DNA from: a virus
Length of the DNA: 40,638 bases
Direction: 5' to 3' (one strand)
IMG/VR virus record: IMGVR_UViG_3300040801_003765
Location: 1-40,638 of that record
Shown: piece by piece, positions 22,025 to 30,036 of the stretch
How positions within the stretch are numbered: the stretch's first letter is position 1
How the letters are laid out: each line of letters begins with the position of its first letter
Notes under the pieces: model-generated
The model's input: only the letters and a program-made list of their open reading frames with translations
What the model was told of the DNA's origin: nothing
The model's database searches: none
Position numbers and translations under genes: made by a program

Positions 22025-22113
22025 TTCGTCGTTATGGAGACAAGTGGGCTTTCCAGTATGAATCAGCAGACTCCGCAGGTGTTGACAGATGGAATCTTAA
22101 GGAGATAAAATGA
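21913..22113 (+). CDS. Small conserved phage-type protein (WYFTWGFGQEHPN)
   Basis: 66 residues with a good ribosome site (TGAGGAGGTATT). HWYFTWGFGQEHPNCYTKIWGTFSSARDEMIRRYGDKWAFQYES has the pattern of a widespread short phage protein in which the opening (YFTFGFGQ-HP) and ending (AREEM-FG-KWAFQY) are fixed. The family is known as conserved but without function. It overlaps the zinc-ribbon frame, and its stop overlaps the ThyX start by four bases (ATGA). Confidence 0.75.
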   Translation: MLDEQEQHWYFTWGFGQEHPNCYTKIWGTFSSARDEMIRRYGDKWAFQYESADSAGVDRWNLKEIK

Positions 22114-22772
22114 AACTGCAAACGTATAACGATATAACAATTGAATGCCTGGATTATACACCCATCTCGGGGAATATATTCAAGCTCGCTTGTGACATCT
22201 GTATGAAGAAAACAGATGACATCGATCCCGAGTATACCAACGAAGATTTCTCACCACTGGCCAGGAAGTTGATTCAACAAAGTCATACAAGTATTCTTGA
22301 GCATGCGAACATCGTGTTCTTGTGCAAAGGAATCTCTCGTTCTCTTCTGGCTCAGGTTACTCGGCATCGGACCTTTTCCTTCACCAGTGCCTCTCAGCAT
22401 TATCAAGACTACCGAGAGTATCCTATGAGTATTCGACCTGACTGCCCTGTTGCGTTTTCTTACGCTGAGGCATTAAACAGTGCCCTGGACTGGTATATCC
22501 ATCTCATTAGCATTGGTGAGAAGCCTGAAGAGGCTCGACAAGTTCTGCCCAACGCATGTACAGTGAATCTGATGATCACAGCAAACCTGCGAGCTCTTAT
22601 CAACTTCTTTGAGCAGCGATTGTGCAACAGAAACACTGAAGAGATGCAGACTTTTGCATTCAAGATGAAAAGAGTCTGTGACAACATCATGCCCTGGGTT
22701 TTTGAACATGTAGGAACATCGTGTTTCACAGGCAAATGTAATCAAGGAGCCATGTCATGCAAAAAGAATTAG
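22110..22772 (+). CDS. thyX: Flavin-dependent thymidylate synthase ThyX
   Basis: 220 residues. The ThyX signature RHRX7S is present at residues 85-95 (RHRTFSFTSAS), and the conserved H-T-S-I-L-E-H occurs near 59-65. RQVLPNACTVNLMITANLRALINFFEQRL near residue 140-170 is the substrate-binding block of the family. It makes dTMP from dUMP with FAD and methylene tetrahydrofolate, using NADPH. Gene order with MazG/dUTPase-like and dCMP deaminase genes completes a dTTP route: dCMP to dUMP to dTMP. It overlaps the next gene by 16 bases. The CTGGCCAG copy at 22257 encodes L-A-R. Confidence 0.93.
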   Translation: MKLQTYNDITIECLDYTPISGNIFKLACDICMKKTDDIDPEYTNEDFSPLARKLIQQSHTSILEHANIVFLCKGISRSLLAQVTRHRTFSFTSASQHYQDYREYPMSIRPDCPVAFSYAEALNSALDWYIHLISIGEKPEEARQVLPNACTVNLMITANLRALINFFEQRLCNRNTEEMQTFAFKMKRVCDNIMPWVFEHVGTSCFTGKCNQGAMSCKKN

Positions 22773-23098
22773 AGCAGATTCAGAGGCTCCAAAAAGAAAT
22801 GGGTTATCAACAGTTCATTGACAAGCATATAGACAACCGTCTTATGTATGCCCGCGATACTGCTTTAGCTCTTGTTATTGAGCTCGTTGAGACTATGCAG
22901 GAGACACCTTGGAAACCCTGGGTTGATCCTGATAAGCAACCTTTTAATCCACCTAAGATTGCACGTGAGCTGTGTGATGTTATGGTGTTTACTTTAAACC
23001 TCTTTAACACGCTCTGTCCCGATGAAAGCATTGAGGAAGCTTGGGCAGAAACATTGGATAAAATCGAACAACGAATTAATGTAAAAAGGAGAAAATGA
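22757..23098 (+). CDS. MazG/dUTPase type II-like nucleotide pyrophosphatase
   Basis: 113 residues, all-helical. IELVETMQETPWKPW contains an E-x2-E helix (residues 42-45), and KIARELCDVMVFTLNLFN has the second E-x2-D pair (residues 69-73): the metal-binding pattern of all-alpha NTP pyrophosphatases (MazG, dimeric dUTPase). The EtpWKPWvdp block fits the dUTPase-like group that keeps uracil from DNA and feeds dUMP to ThyX. The gene overlaps thyX and SSB genes, so all are co-translated. I cannot tell dUTPase from a more general pyrophosphatase. Confidence 0.75.
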   Translation: MQKELEQIQRLQKEMGYQQFIDKHIDNRLMYARDTALALVIELVETMQETPWKPWVDPDKQPFNPPKIARELCDVMVFTLNLFNTLCPDESIEEAWAETLDKIEQRINVKRRK

Positions 23099-23664
23099 TT
23101 ATGGGTATTGTATTAGAAAATGTTCGTGTGTCTTATGTGAATTTCCTGGAACCCAAAGAAAGCCTGAATGGTGAACTTGCCTACAGCTGCTGTGTTCTGA
23201 TTCCGAAAGACGACAAAGCCAACCTGGCTAGGGTTGAGCAGGCTATTGAGAAAGCTATTGTAAAAGGGAAGTCTACCAAATGGGGCGGGAAAAAACCCAA
23301 GTTCCGTTATGAGCCTCTGCGTGATGGCGATACTGAGCTCGAGTCTGGTGACCGGGAAGGCAAAGAGTATGAAGGACATTATTTCTTCAACTGTACTATG
23401 AAAGCCAAAGCCGGAAAACCTGGAGTTGTTGATGAGAACTGCAAGCCAGTGATGGACTCTAACAAGTTCTATTCTGGCTGCTATGTTCACATTGAGGTCA
23501 ACCCATATCCGTACAGCAACAGCGGAAACAGTGGTATTGGCTGGGGTCTGCAGAATGTTATGTTTGTTGAGGATGGTGATCGTCTCGACGGCCGGCGTTC
23601 TGCTACTGAAGCATTTGAAAGTCTAGCGCCCCAGAAACCTGGAGAAGAAGACGACGCATTCTAG
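23095..23664 (+). CDS. Single-stranded DNA-binding protein, DUF2815 family
   Basis: 189 residues counted from the ATG at 23095, or 187 from the ATG at 23101; the ribosome site AAGGAG suits either. ENVRVSYVNFLEPKE is the DUF2815 opening, an OB-fold family of phage SSBs. KYYGGKKPKFRYEPLRDGD-like and CTMKAKAGKPGVVDENCKPVMDSNKFYSGCYV are its central part, and the acidic end PGEEDDAF resembles the C-terminal tip SSBs use to contact partners. It binds ssDNA during replication/recombination next to the polymerase. DUF2800 and VRR-NUC genes nearby are its usual companions. Confidence 0.9.
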   Translation: MIMGIVLENVRVSYVNFLEPKESLNGELAYSCCVLIPKDDKANLARVEQAIEKAIVKGKSTKWGGKKPKFRYEPLRDGDTELESGDREGKEYEGHYFFNCTMKAKAGKPGVVDENCKPVMDSNKFYSGCYVHIEVNPYPYSNSGNSGIGWGLQNVMFVEDGDRLDGRRSATEAFESLAPQKPGEEDDAF

Positions 23665-23684
23665 CATTTAACTTTTAACCGATT

Positions 23685-23757
23685 TCTCTGGGCCCTGGGC
23701 ACTGGCAAATTTATTTGATTAAATTGACATCCTGTGATCGATACCAGGGCCCAGAGA
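23685..23757 (+). promoter_or_regulatory. Long-range 14-bp inverted repeat before the polymerase gene
   Basis: TCTCTGGGCCCTGG at 23685-23698 and CCAGGGCCCAGAGA at 23744-23757 are perfect complements with 45 bases between. Each arm has GGGCCC at its centre. The loop carries AATTTA...TAAATT. The repeat ends about 20 bases before the polymerase ATG, over the ribosome-site region, so it could regulate translation of the polymerase, or be a two-site operator. Confidence 0.85.
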
Positions 23758-23777
23758 TTCTCAATAAGGAGTATTGT

Positions 23778-25700
23778 ATGGATATAATTCTTGACTATGA
23801 AACTTATTCAGAAGTCTCACTCCAAAATGCTGGTGCTACAAAATATTGTCAGCATCCATCAACGCGTCCATTATGCTTAGCATACAAACCTTTTAATCCT
23901 TTAAATCTTGATGAGGAATATCCCACTAAGCTGTGGGTACCAGGATTTGATGAGCCTTTCCCAGACTTCTCTGGGTACGAATATAAATGGGCTTTCAATA
24001 CATACTTTGACTATAATGTCATGCGATGTAAAAACCAGGACACAAACCTCAATGAATGGAAAGATGTTGAGGTTGTCCTTTCAAAGTATTCTCTTCCACA
24101 AAATCTCCATGATGCAGCAGAAGTCACGGGTGCTAAAATTCAAAAGCATCCTGATGGTAACTTGATTATCAACCGCTGTTGTAAGAAGAACTCCAATCCT
24201 CCAACAGAAGATGACATGCAGAAGCTCTATATGTATTGCATCCAAGACGTTGACGCAACATTAGAAGTTCTGCGTGCCTGCCCACGAATAGACATCTCAG
24301 ATTATGAATGGAGGCTTTGGCGTATCACATGTATAATGAATCAGAATGGTTTACCTATTGATTATAAAGCAGTTCAAGCAATTAAAAACCGTTGTGATTC
24401 ATATAAACAAGTTATCCTGGAGATGTTACCAGAGATTACTGATGGAAAGATCACAACCCCAAATCAGCATGCTAAGATCAAACAATTCTTACATGAGCAT
24501 GGGGTTAAAGTTCCCAATACAACAGCTGACACTCTGGAAAAGCTGATGGAAAAGCCTGAAGATCTTCCTGACAATTGTCGAATGCTTATTGAGATTCGAC
24601 AAGCAGCAGGAGCCTCATCTGTAGCTAAGTTCGATAAGCTTTTAGAAATGCGCAACAATGACAAAGTGCATGATTTCCTGCGCTATGGGCATACAAACAC
24701 TCAGCGCTGGGGTGGAGCAGGCTTTCAAGTACACAGTCTCCCAAAGAAGACTGTTGATGACCCTGATGAGCTCATCCGAAAATTCATCGACAATGAAGAA
24801 TTAGATGAGAGTCCTATCCAGGCGGCAAAAGCTTTATGTCGCCCTGTTATCTTGGCACCCACTGGCCAGTTGTTATATCAGGCAGACTATTCAAGTATTG
24901 AGTATCTGCTTCTTATCTGGATTACAGATATGTATGACATGCTCGAGCTTTATGAGAAGGGCAAGAGCGCTTACATAGACATGGCAGCTTATCTTTTTGA
25001 AAAGCCATATGAATCTATTGATAAGCATGCTACGGATAATCTTGAATACTTCCTTGGGAAACAGGTTATCCTTGGTTGTGGGTACCAGATGGGTGCTATA
25101 AAATTTCGGGATACCTGTCTACGGTATGGACAAGAAATTACTCCCGATATGGCAAAGTTCGCCGTGACAAAATACCGGGAGAAATATGCTCCTATTGCTG
25201 ATCTGTGGAATAAAGTTCATAAGGCAAGTGTTGCTGCTATTATGAATCCTGGACAGAAATATGAAGTATATAAATGTATCTTTCAAGTTCAAAAGGACCC
25301 TCGAGGAAATGTCTGGCTTATTATCACATTACCTTCAAACACAAAACTTTTCTACCATTCACCTGAAATTGCTTCAGGTGCTTATGGTCCTGAGGTAAAG
25401 CATATGGGTCTTCACAATTATAAATGGGTCCGTCGCTTCTTATCTCCTGGTCGTATAACTGAAAACATTATCCAGAAACTTGCTCGGGATTTGATGGCTT
25501 ATGGTTTAACTAAGGTTGTTGAAACTGAATTTACTCCATTAATGACAGTTCATGATGAACTTGTATCTTTAGGCCCAGAAGATAATGCCGATAAACGACT
25601 GAAACGTTATTTAAAATTGATGGAGCTTACTCCTGCCTGGGCAGAATCGATTCCACTTAAAGCTGGAGGCTACTATGGGAAAAGATATAAAAAAGATTAA
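23778..25700 (+). CDS. DNA polymerase, family A (phage-type) with 3'-5' exonuclease
   Basis: 640 residues from the ATG at 23778 (AAGGAG nine bases upstream). Exonuclease motifs: D6/E8 in LDYETYS, Exo II-like AFNTYFDYNVM, Exo III YCIQDVDATLEV. Polymerase motifs: A at about 368-378 (QADYSSIEYLL; D370 is catalytic), B near 430-450 (LGKQVILGCGYQMGAIKF, with its Lys and Tyr), C near 591 (MTVHDELVS). Motif A lacks the usual Arg after IE(x) found in E. coli-type and many phage PolA. It copies the phage genome with the primase-helicase, SSB and ligase nearby. A CTGGCCAG copy (24862) is six residues from motif A. Confidence 0.93.
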   Translation: MDIILDYETYSEVSLQNAGATKYCQHPSTRPLCLAYKPFNPLNLDEEYPTKLWVPGFDEPFPDFSGYEYKWAFNTYFDYNVMRCKNQDTNLNEWKDVEVVLSKYSLPQNLHDAAEVTGAKIQKHPDGNLIINRCCKKNSNPPTEDDMQKLYMYCIQDVDATLEVLRACPRIDISDYEWRLWRITCIMNQNGLPIDYKAVQAIKNRCDSYKQVILEMLPEITDGKITTPNQHAKIKQFLHEHGVKVPNTTADTLEKLMEKPEDLPDNCRMLIEIRQAAGASSVAKFDKLLEMRNNDKVHDFLRYGHTNTQRWGGAGFQVHSLPKKTVDDPDELIRKFIDNEELDESPIQAAKALCRPVILAPTGQLLYQADYSSIEYLLLIWITDMYDMLELYEKGKSAYIDMAAYLFEKPYESIDKHATDNLEYFLGKQVILGCGYQMGAIKFRDTCLRYGQEITPDMAKFAVTKYREKYAPIADLWNKVHKASVAAIMNPGQKYEVYKCIFQVQKDPRGNVWLIITLPSNTKLFYHSPEIASGAYGPEVKHMGLHNYKWVRRFLSPGRITENIIQKLARDLMAYGLTKVVETEFTPLMTVHDELVSLGPEDNADKRLKRYLKLMELTPAWAESIPLKAGGYYGKRYKKD

Positions 25701-25974
25701 ATGTATGGCAGACCTTGCGTCATTTGTTTTCTCGAAAGGTGAAGAAGAGTTCTTCAGATCAGAGATTTCAAACTGGCATAAGTGCCTTGCTTTTCTTCGG
25801 AACAATGAAGATACAGACCAGCTCTTGATGGCCCTAGCATATGAACTACAGCATGCTAAACGGCCGGCTGTGCTCGATCGTATCCGTACTCGGTATAATA
25901 AAGTACGTGTGGTCAAAGAGCTGAAGGAAATTGAGGCTATTGTAGGAAAGGTGATCAATATTAATTATGTTTAA
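25675..25974 (+). CDS. Small unknown protein coupled to the polymerase
   Basis: 99 residues, basic and helical, MGKDIKKIKCMADLASFVFSKGEEEFFRSEISNWHKCLAFLRNNEDTDQLLMALAYELQHAKRPAVLDRIRTRYNKV. Starts inside the end of the polymerase gene (26-base overlap) behind GGAGG. No family. It might be a polymerase accessory protein given the coupling (inference). Confidence 0.65.
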   Translation: MGKDIKKIKCMADLASFVFSKGEEEFFRSEISNWHKCLAFLRNNEDTDQLLMALAYELQHAKRPAVLDRIRTRYNKVRVVKELKEIEAIVGKVININYV

Positions 25975-26305
25975 AATTGACCCTTTTAAAAAGAAATCCC
26001 AACGAGAGACAGGTAAGAAAGGAGTTGAAACAGATTTTGTTACTGCTGTATCTCGAGCCGGTGGAAAGGCTTACAAATTCACCTCAGAGAATAATCGAGG
26101 TGTTTCTGATAGACTAGTCATATTCCCTGGCCAGGTGTGGTTTGTGGAGATTAAACGAGAGGACACTGATCTCTCACCATTACAGGTTGTTTTCAAAAAC
26201 TTTATACTGCAGAATAATCTTAATCATTTTGTGGTATATGGTAAACCTGGAATCAAACAATTTTTACAGGAGGTATCAAAGTATGATAAATGCAGAAAAG
26301 CTTAA
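25967..26305 (+). CDS. VRR-NUC domain nuclease
   Basis: 112 residues in total, so a stand-alone VRR-NUC domain. E21 (GVETDFVTAV), a Gly-rich GGKAYKF, then NRGVSDRLVIFPGQVWFVEIKRE with D48 and the E61-x-K63 pair make the PD-(D/E)XK active site. In other phages it is next to SNF2-like helicases and is thought to resolve DNA structures (Holliday junction resolvase type). The gene overlaps its neighbours on both sides. A CTGGCCAG copy (26127) encodes P-G-Q. Confidence 0.85.
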   Translation: MFKIDPFKKKSQRETGKKGVETDFVTAVSRAGGKAYKFTSENNRGVSDRLVIFPGQVWFVEIKREDTDLSPLQVVFKNFILQNNLNHFVVYGKPGIKQFLQEVSKYDKCRKA

Positions 26306-27101
26306 AGACTATGATCCAAAGCGCTTTGACAAAGGCTTTGCCTCTGTTAAACGGAATGGAATCCATGGTATATATGATCCAGCTCACGGGTTTATATATT
26401 CCCGTACACCAGCAAAAATTCACGGACTTGAACATATTACAGCTGAGCTCAAAAATTTGGATACAGTTCTTGAGTATCCTGTTGTTGGTGAAATCATTAT
26501 TCCTGGCATAGACTTTGAAACAGCATCAGGTCGGATTCGTAGTTACAATCCAACACCTGAAGCTCTGTTCCATATCTTCAATGTGATTACATCAGAACCC
26601 TTCTGGAAACGGTGGTCTAACTTTCATGAGCAGTTTTCTCCATTGCTGTGTGAGTCTCCATCAATTTATATTGAGCCTCATCATTTTATGAAGAGCCATA
26701 AAGAGTATGATACTTTTCATGATGAGCTTATTGCTGCAGGTGTAGAAGGTACATGTCTGATTCATCCCGACCATGTTTATCAACCAGGTAAACGAACCTG
26801 GAACTGGATGAAGCGCGTACCCTATGCAAGTCTGGAAGCCATCATCCTGGATGTGTGCCCAGGCACAAAAGGGAAGAAGTATGAAAACTCCCTAGGCCAC
26901 TTTGTCTGTGAAACTCTTACCCCAATTAAAAAGATTTTTAATGTGGGGATCTTCAAAGGGCAGACAGATGCTTGGCGCCAAGATGTCTTTGACAATCGGG
27001 AAAGTTATCTCGGCGAGATGGTTGTAGTCGAGTTCAAAAATTTGTCAAAGTATGGTGTACCTGTTCAGCCACGGTTTAAGGCATTCAGATGGGATCTGTA
27101 A
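26283..27101 (+). CDS. ATP-dependent DNA ligase-like protein
   Basis: 272 residues from the ATG at 26283 (GGAGGTATCAAAGT upstream). Nucleotidyl-transferase features: K23 in FASVKRNGIHG (motif I, where Asp is usual the third residue is Asn), VVGEIIIPG near 74 (motif III), GVEGTCLI near 155 (motif IV), and RTWNWMKRVPY near 180 (motif V). An OB-like domain follows (LGEMVVVEFKNLSKYGVPVQPRFKAFR). It should seal nicks using ATP at replication forks. The Asn in motif I is a departure worth noting, and a nicked-RNA or dead-ligase role cannot be excluded. Confidence 0.75.
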   Translation: MINAEKLKDYDPKRFDKGFASVKRNGIHGIYDPAHGFIYSRTPAKIHGLEHITAELKNLDTVLEYPVVGEIIIPGIDFETASGRIRSYNPTPEALFHIFNVITSEPFWKRWSNFHEQFSPLLCESPSIYIEPHHFMKSHKEYDTFHDELIAAGVEGTCLIHPDHVYQPGKRTWNWMKRVPYASLEAIILDVCPGTKGKKYENSLGHFVCETLTPIKKIFNVGIFKGQTDAWRQDVFDNRESYLGEMVVVEFKNLSKYGVPVQPRFKAFRWDL

Positions 27102-28489
27102 TGAAGCTTCGTCCATATCAAATACGGGCAATAGATTATTGGCTTGAATATAAGCAAGCCTATTTTGCTATTGATATGGGGCTGGGCAAGACTGCTATCA
27201 TGCTCCATGCCCTCCCTGTTATTGATAAGCCAGCCTTAGTCATTGCGCCTCTTGAAGTTGCTTATAACACCTGGCCAGAGGAGATATCAGATTGGTCTCT
27301 TCAGGGTGAGTTTGATATAGCAATAATTCACGGGCCGCAGAAGTTGAATTTGCTAAAACGCAAAGAGAGAAGACAGAGGCTCGATATTATCAATTATGAG
27401 GGCATCCCGTGGCTATATAAGGAGCTTTTTAAGCTTCATAAAGCTAACGCCCCTATGCCTTATCAAGTACTCATTATGGACGAATCAACAGCTATAAAGG
27501 ACCCCAATACACATCGTTTTAAATACTTAGAAGCTATGCGAGATATATTCTCACATATTGCTTGTCTCAGTGGAACTCCCATAGGAAACTCTCTCAAAGA
27601 CTTATGGGCACAATATTATATTTTAGATAGAGGACAATGCCTTGGTAGAAATTACAGAGATTTTGAAAACCAGTACTTCAAGCAAAACCCTAACAACAAG
27701 TATGACGTCCAACTTAAGCCTGGAGCGGAGCATGCAATATATAGCCGAATCGCTGAAAAGACATTTCGGCTGTCCTCAGACGACTATGTGTACCTTCCAG
27801 AGAGAATCTACAATACGATTAACCTGGGCCTTCCCGATAGACTTAGGTCCATGTACAACGATTTTGCAAAAGACTTTGTTCTTCTGTTGGAAGGTGCCAC
27901 TATTGCAAGCTTCAATCAGGCGAGTCTTAACTCCAAACTTCGCCAGTTTTTACAAGGAGCCATCTATGAAAATATCGACGTTGGCACTCGGCGAACCCAC
28001 GTACTTCATGATATCAAAGTCACTGCCCTTAAGCGTCTTGTTGAACAACTCAGTGGACAAAGCTTGCTCTGCCTCATCCAATTCCAGTTTGAGGTCGACC
28101 TTATTAGAAAAGCCTTCCCAGAAGCACCAGTCGTCATTGGACGTACACCAAGAGCAGATCGCAAACAGATCTTTAGTGACTGGAATAAGGGACAAATTCC
28201 TCTCTTAGTTGCTCACCCAAAGACTGTTAGCAAAGGCTTAAACCTCCAACACGGTGGGCACAACATTTGTTGGTTTGCTCAAACCTACAGTTTACTAGAT
28301 TATCTTCAAGCTAATAAACGTTTACATCGTTCAGGCCAAAAGAAAACTGTTGTTATTCATCACATGGTTTTCAAAGAAACGGTTGATGAAACAGTATCTA
28401 AAGCCTTAACTACAAAAGGTATGACACAAGATAAGTTACTATCATTCTTAAAAGAGGAGACTATAAAATGGCTAAAGAAGGAGTCCTAA
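27101..28489 (+). CDS. SNF2/DEAH-type helicase
   Basis: 462 residues from MKLRPYQ (ATG 27101, which overlaps the ligase stop); another start four codons upstream (27089) is possible. Motif I: DMGLGKTAIM (residues 25-34). Motif II near 126: MDESTAIKD (DExx box). Motif III: LSGTPIGNS near 153. C-terminal helicase lobe ends with motif VI, QANKRLHRSGQKKTV. It moves on duplex DNA; with VRR-NUC it is a standard phage pair for recombination or branch processing. Gene order ligase, helicase continues the same early operon. A CTGGCCAG copy lies at 27271. Confidence 0.9.
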   Translation: MKLRPYQIRAIDYWLEYKQAYFAIDMGLGKTAIMLHALPVIDKPALVIAPLEVAYNTWPEEISDWSLQGEFDIAIIHGPQKLNLLKRKERRQRLDIINYEGIPWLYKELFKLHKANAPMPYQVLIMDESTAIKDPNTHRFKYLEAMRDIFSHIACLSGTPIGNSLKDLWAQYYILDRGQCLGRNYRDFENQYFKQNPNNKYDVQLKPGAEHAIYSRIAEKTFRLSSDDYVYLPERIYNTINLGLPDRLRSMYNDFAKDFVLLLEGATIASFNQASLNSKLRQFLQGAIYENIDVGTRRTHVLHDIKVTALKRLVEQLSGQSLLCLIQFQFEVDLIRKAFPEAPVVIGRTPRADRKQIFSDWNKGQIPLLVAHPKTVSKGLNLQHGGHNICWFAQTYSLLDYLQANKRLHRSGQKKTVVIHHMVFKETVDETVSKALTTKGMTQDKLLSFLKEETIKWLKKES

Positions 28490-28779
28490 AGTATTACGCT
28501 GGTGGGAAGCTTATATCAATTGAAGAGAAAGACAGATTACTCGCTGGCCAAGAGAAAAGAGTGGTATTCTCGCCTATTGACAAGCCCGGCGCACCCTTTG
28601 CTTTTAAGCAAGGCTTGTTTCAGAAATGGGAAAATAATATTGATCCAGATGATCCCATATTAAAAGATGTTGAAAAAGAATGTGGGCTTCCTCTGGACAA
28701 AACATTTATCATTGAGGCAATAAATAGTCAAGGAGCTTTCTCAGCTATTTATGCTTTACTCGAGAAAGGAGATGAATAA
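28468..28779 (+). CDS. Small unknown protein after the helicase
   Basis: 103 residues: MAKEGVLKYYAGGKLISIEEKDRLLAGQEKRVVFSPIDKPGAPFAFKQGLFQKWENNIDPDD and so on. Mixed alpha/beta, no recognised family. Starts within the helicase end, behind AGAGGAG, and ends at TAATGG shared with the deaminase start. An imperfect palindrome site (CTGGCCAA) is at 28543. Confidence 0.6.
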   Translation: MAKEGVLKYYAGGKLISIEEKDRLLAGQEKRVVFSPIDKPGAPFAFKQGLFQKWENNIDPDDPILKDVEKECGLPLDKTFIIEAINSQGAFSAIYALLEKGDE

Positions 28780-29222
28780 TGGAATTGCCTTGGACAAAAT
28801 GGGATGAACGTTTTATGGAGCGGGCTAAACAGATTGCTAGTTGGAGTAAGCATCCAAAGCATAGAGTTGGTGCAGTAATTAAAGACCCTCTGCATCGACT
28901 TGTAGGTGAGGGCTATAACGGTCCGCCTATGTTTACTATTGATGCTGTTGATTCAGAAGAAGAGCTCCGCATGCGATCTTTACATGCGGAGCTCAATGCG
29001 ATTCTCCATGCCTCACGTTTGGACTTGAAAGGGTGTGTCATGTATGTTTACCCCTACGCCCCATGTGCATTATGTGCTGCAGCTATAATCCAGAAGCAAA
29101 TTAGGGAGGTTATCTACTTTACCGATGGACCAAAAGATCAACTACAACATTGGAGAGAATCACAAATCGTTGGTGCAAGAATGCTTGGTGAAGCAGGTGT
29201 TATTTTAAGTGCATTCATTTAG
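28779..29222 (+). CDS. dCMP deaminase
   Basis: 147 residues. Zinc site H69-A-E71 and P95-C96-x2-C99 (CALC), with the general fold of deoxycytidylate deaminases (HPKHRVGAVI, GYNGPP). It converts dCMP to dUMP, feeding ThyX. It is the last gene of the early block; its end overlaps the tail of the convergent DUF1353 gene by 18 bases. A terminator lies a little beyond. Confidence 0.92.
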   Translation: MELPWTKWDERFMERAKQIASWSKHPKHRVGAVIKDPLHRLVGEGYNGPPMFTIDAVDSEEELRMRSLHAELNAILHASRLDLKGCVMYVYPYAPCALCAAAIIQKQIREVIYFTDGPKDQLQHWRESQIVGARMLGEAGVILSAFI

Positions 29223-29663
29223 CAAGCAGTCTGGAATCTGAAACTGTTCAATGTTAAATCTACATTTTAAATGGTCATAGAGGATCTGAAATTTTCTCAG
29301 ATCCTCTTTTGACACAGGCCAAGCCATCCCACCGGCAATTCGAAGAACTCTATACATAGCCTCAACTTTAATCTTGTTTGCATGATGAAGTAAAGCTGTA
29401 TCCTTAAAGAGCTCATCTGCTTCTTTCCTGGACAGTATGTGTGTAATATAAATCCAGTCGTGAATCAAAGCAGCAGTTACAATATAAGGATGAAAAGGTG
29501 TATAGGTTAACATCCAAGCTAGAGCTGGTATACTCGCTCCATCAAATAAAAATCCAGCAGGTATACGGATAACTCGCCCGTTCCAGATTGTACTATAATC
29601 CTCAACAAGACGATATAGCCTACGCCCAGCCTCTGGTGCAGGCTGGACATTAGGATAAAGCAT
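29205..29663 (-). CDS. DUF1353 family protein
   Basis: 152 residues from the ATG at 29663 (GAGGTCGAT upstream); an upstream frame to 29723 would belong to the peptidase in another phase. IPAGFLFDGASIPALAWMLTYTPFHPYIVTAALIHDWIY is the well-known DUF1353 core (F-D-G-A-S-I-P and a later H-D), possibly a hydrolase-like metal site; function unknown. It is the last late gene. Its start overlaps the peptidase end by 14 bases. In many phages it lies near lysis genes, as here. Contains, on the opposite strand, the early terminator at 29280. Confidence 0.85.
   Translation of the reverse strand: MLYPNVQPAPEAGRRLYRLVEDYSTIWNGRVIRIPAGFLFDGASIPALAWMLTYTPFHPYIVTAALIHDWIYITHILSRKEADELFKDTALLHHANKIKVEAMYRVLRIAGGMAWPVSKEDLRKFQILYDHLKCRFNIEQFQIPDCLLNECT
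29280..29310 (+). terminator. Terminator of the rightward early operon, within an opposing gene
   Basis: GAGGATCTGA, AATTTTC, TCAGATCCTC, then TTTT: 10-bp stem with a short T run. It sits 58 bases past the dCMP deaminase stop and inside DUF1353 coding DNA (encoding K-E-D-L-R-K-F-Q on the minus strand). Confidence 0.8.
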
Positions 29664-30036
29664 ATCGACCTCGTGTTCTAGGATGCACTTGAATATGAAA
29701 GTGCATCCCTCTCCCTGAATCATGCAAGATAGCTACCTGCATCCCAGGTCTTTCAGGATCATAGATCCATTTATCATTTATTTCCTGCTCGATGGCTTGC
29801 GCACGATCAGCACCACCGTTATAATCCCAAGAACGAATATCAACAGCTCGGACAGGAATAACACCGTGTAAGTCATTAGGATGCTCTTGCTCCCTATAAT
29901 ACTCGGTAAACATTACTCCATGATTTTTTGCCACCCACAATATAATTTTCATAAGTGTAGGATGACATGGATGCTTCAACATTCCGGCCAAAATCTCAGC
30001 ATTTTTAATTTCAATAACTCCAGGATTTAATGCCAC
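29650..30036 (-). CDS. Putative M15-like peptidase (lysis candidate)
   Basis: 128 residues with a GTG start (AAAGGACTAAATA upstream, overlap TAGTG with the preceding gene). H57 (LHGVIPVRAVDI), D66 and a closing H112-x-H114 (GRGMHFHIQVHP) have the order and spacing of zinc ligands in peptidase M15-type (VanY/D-Ala-D-Ala carboxypeptidase-like) enzymes. It would cleave peptidoglycan cross-bridge peptides, either as endolysin or as virion-associated enzyme. It lacks a signal peptide, so it would need a holin. No separate cell-wall-binding domain is visible. The zinc-site reading is convincing; the substrate is inferred. Confidence 0.65.
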   Translation of the reverse strand: MALNPGVIEIKNAEILAGMLKHPCHPTLMKIILWVAKNHGVMFTEYYREQEHPNDLHGVIPVRAVDIRSWDYNGGADRAQAIEQEINDKWIYDPERPGMQVAILHDSGRGMHFHIQVHPRTRGRYALS

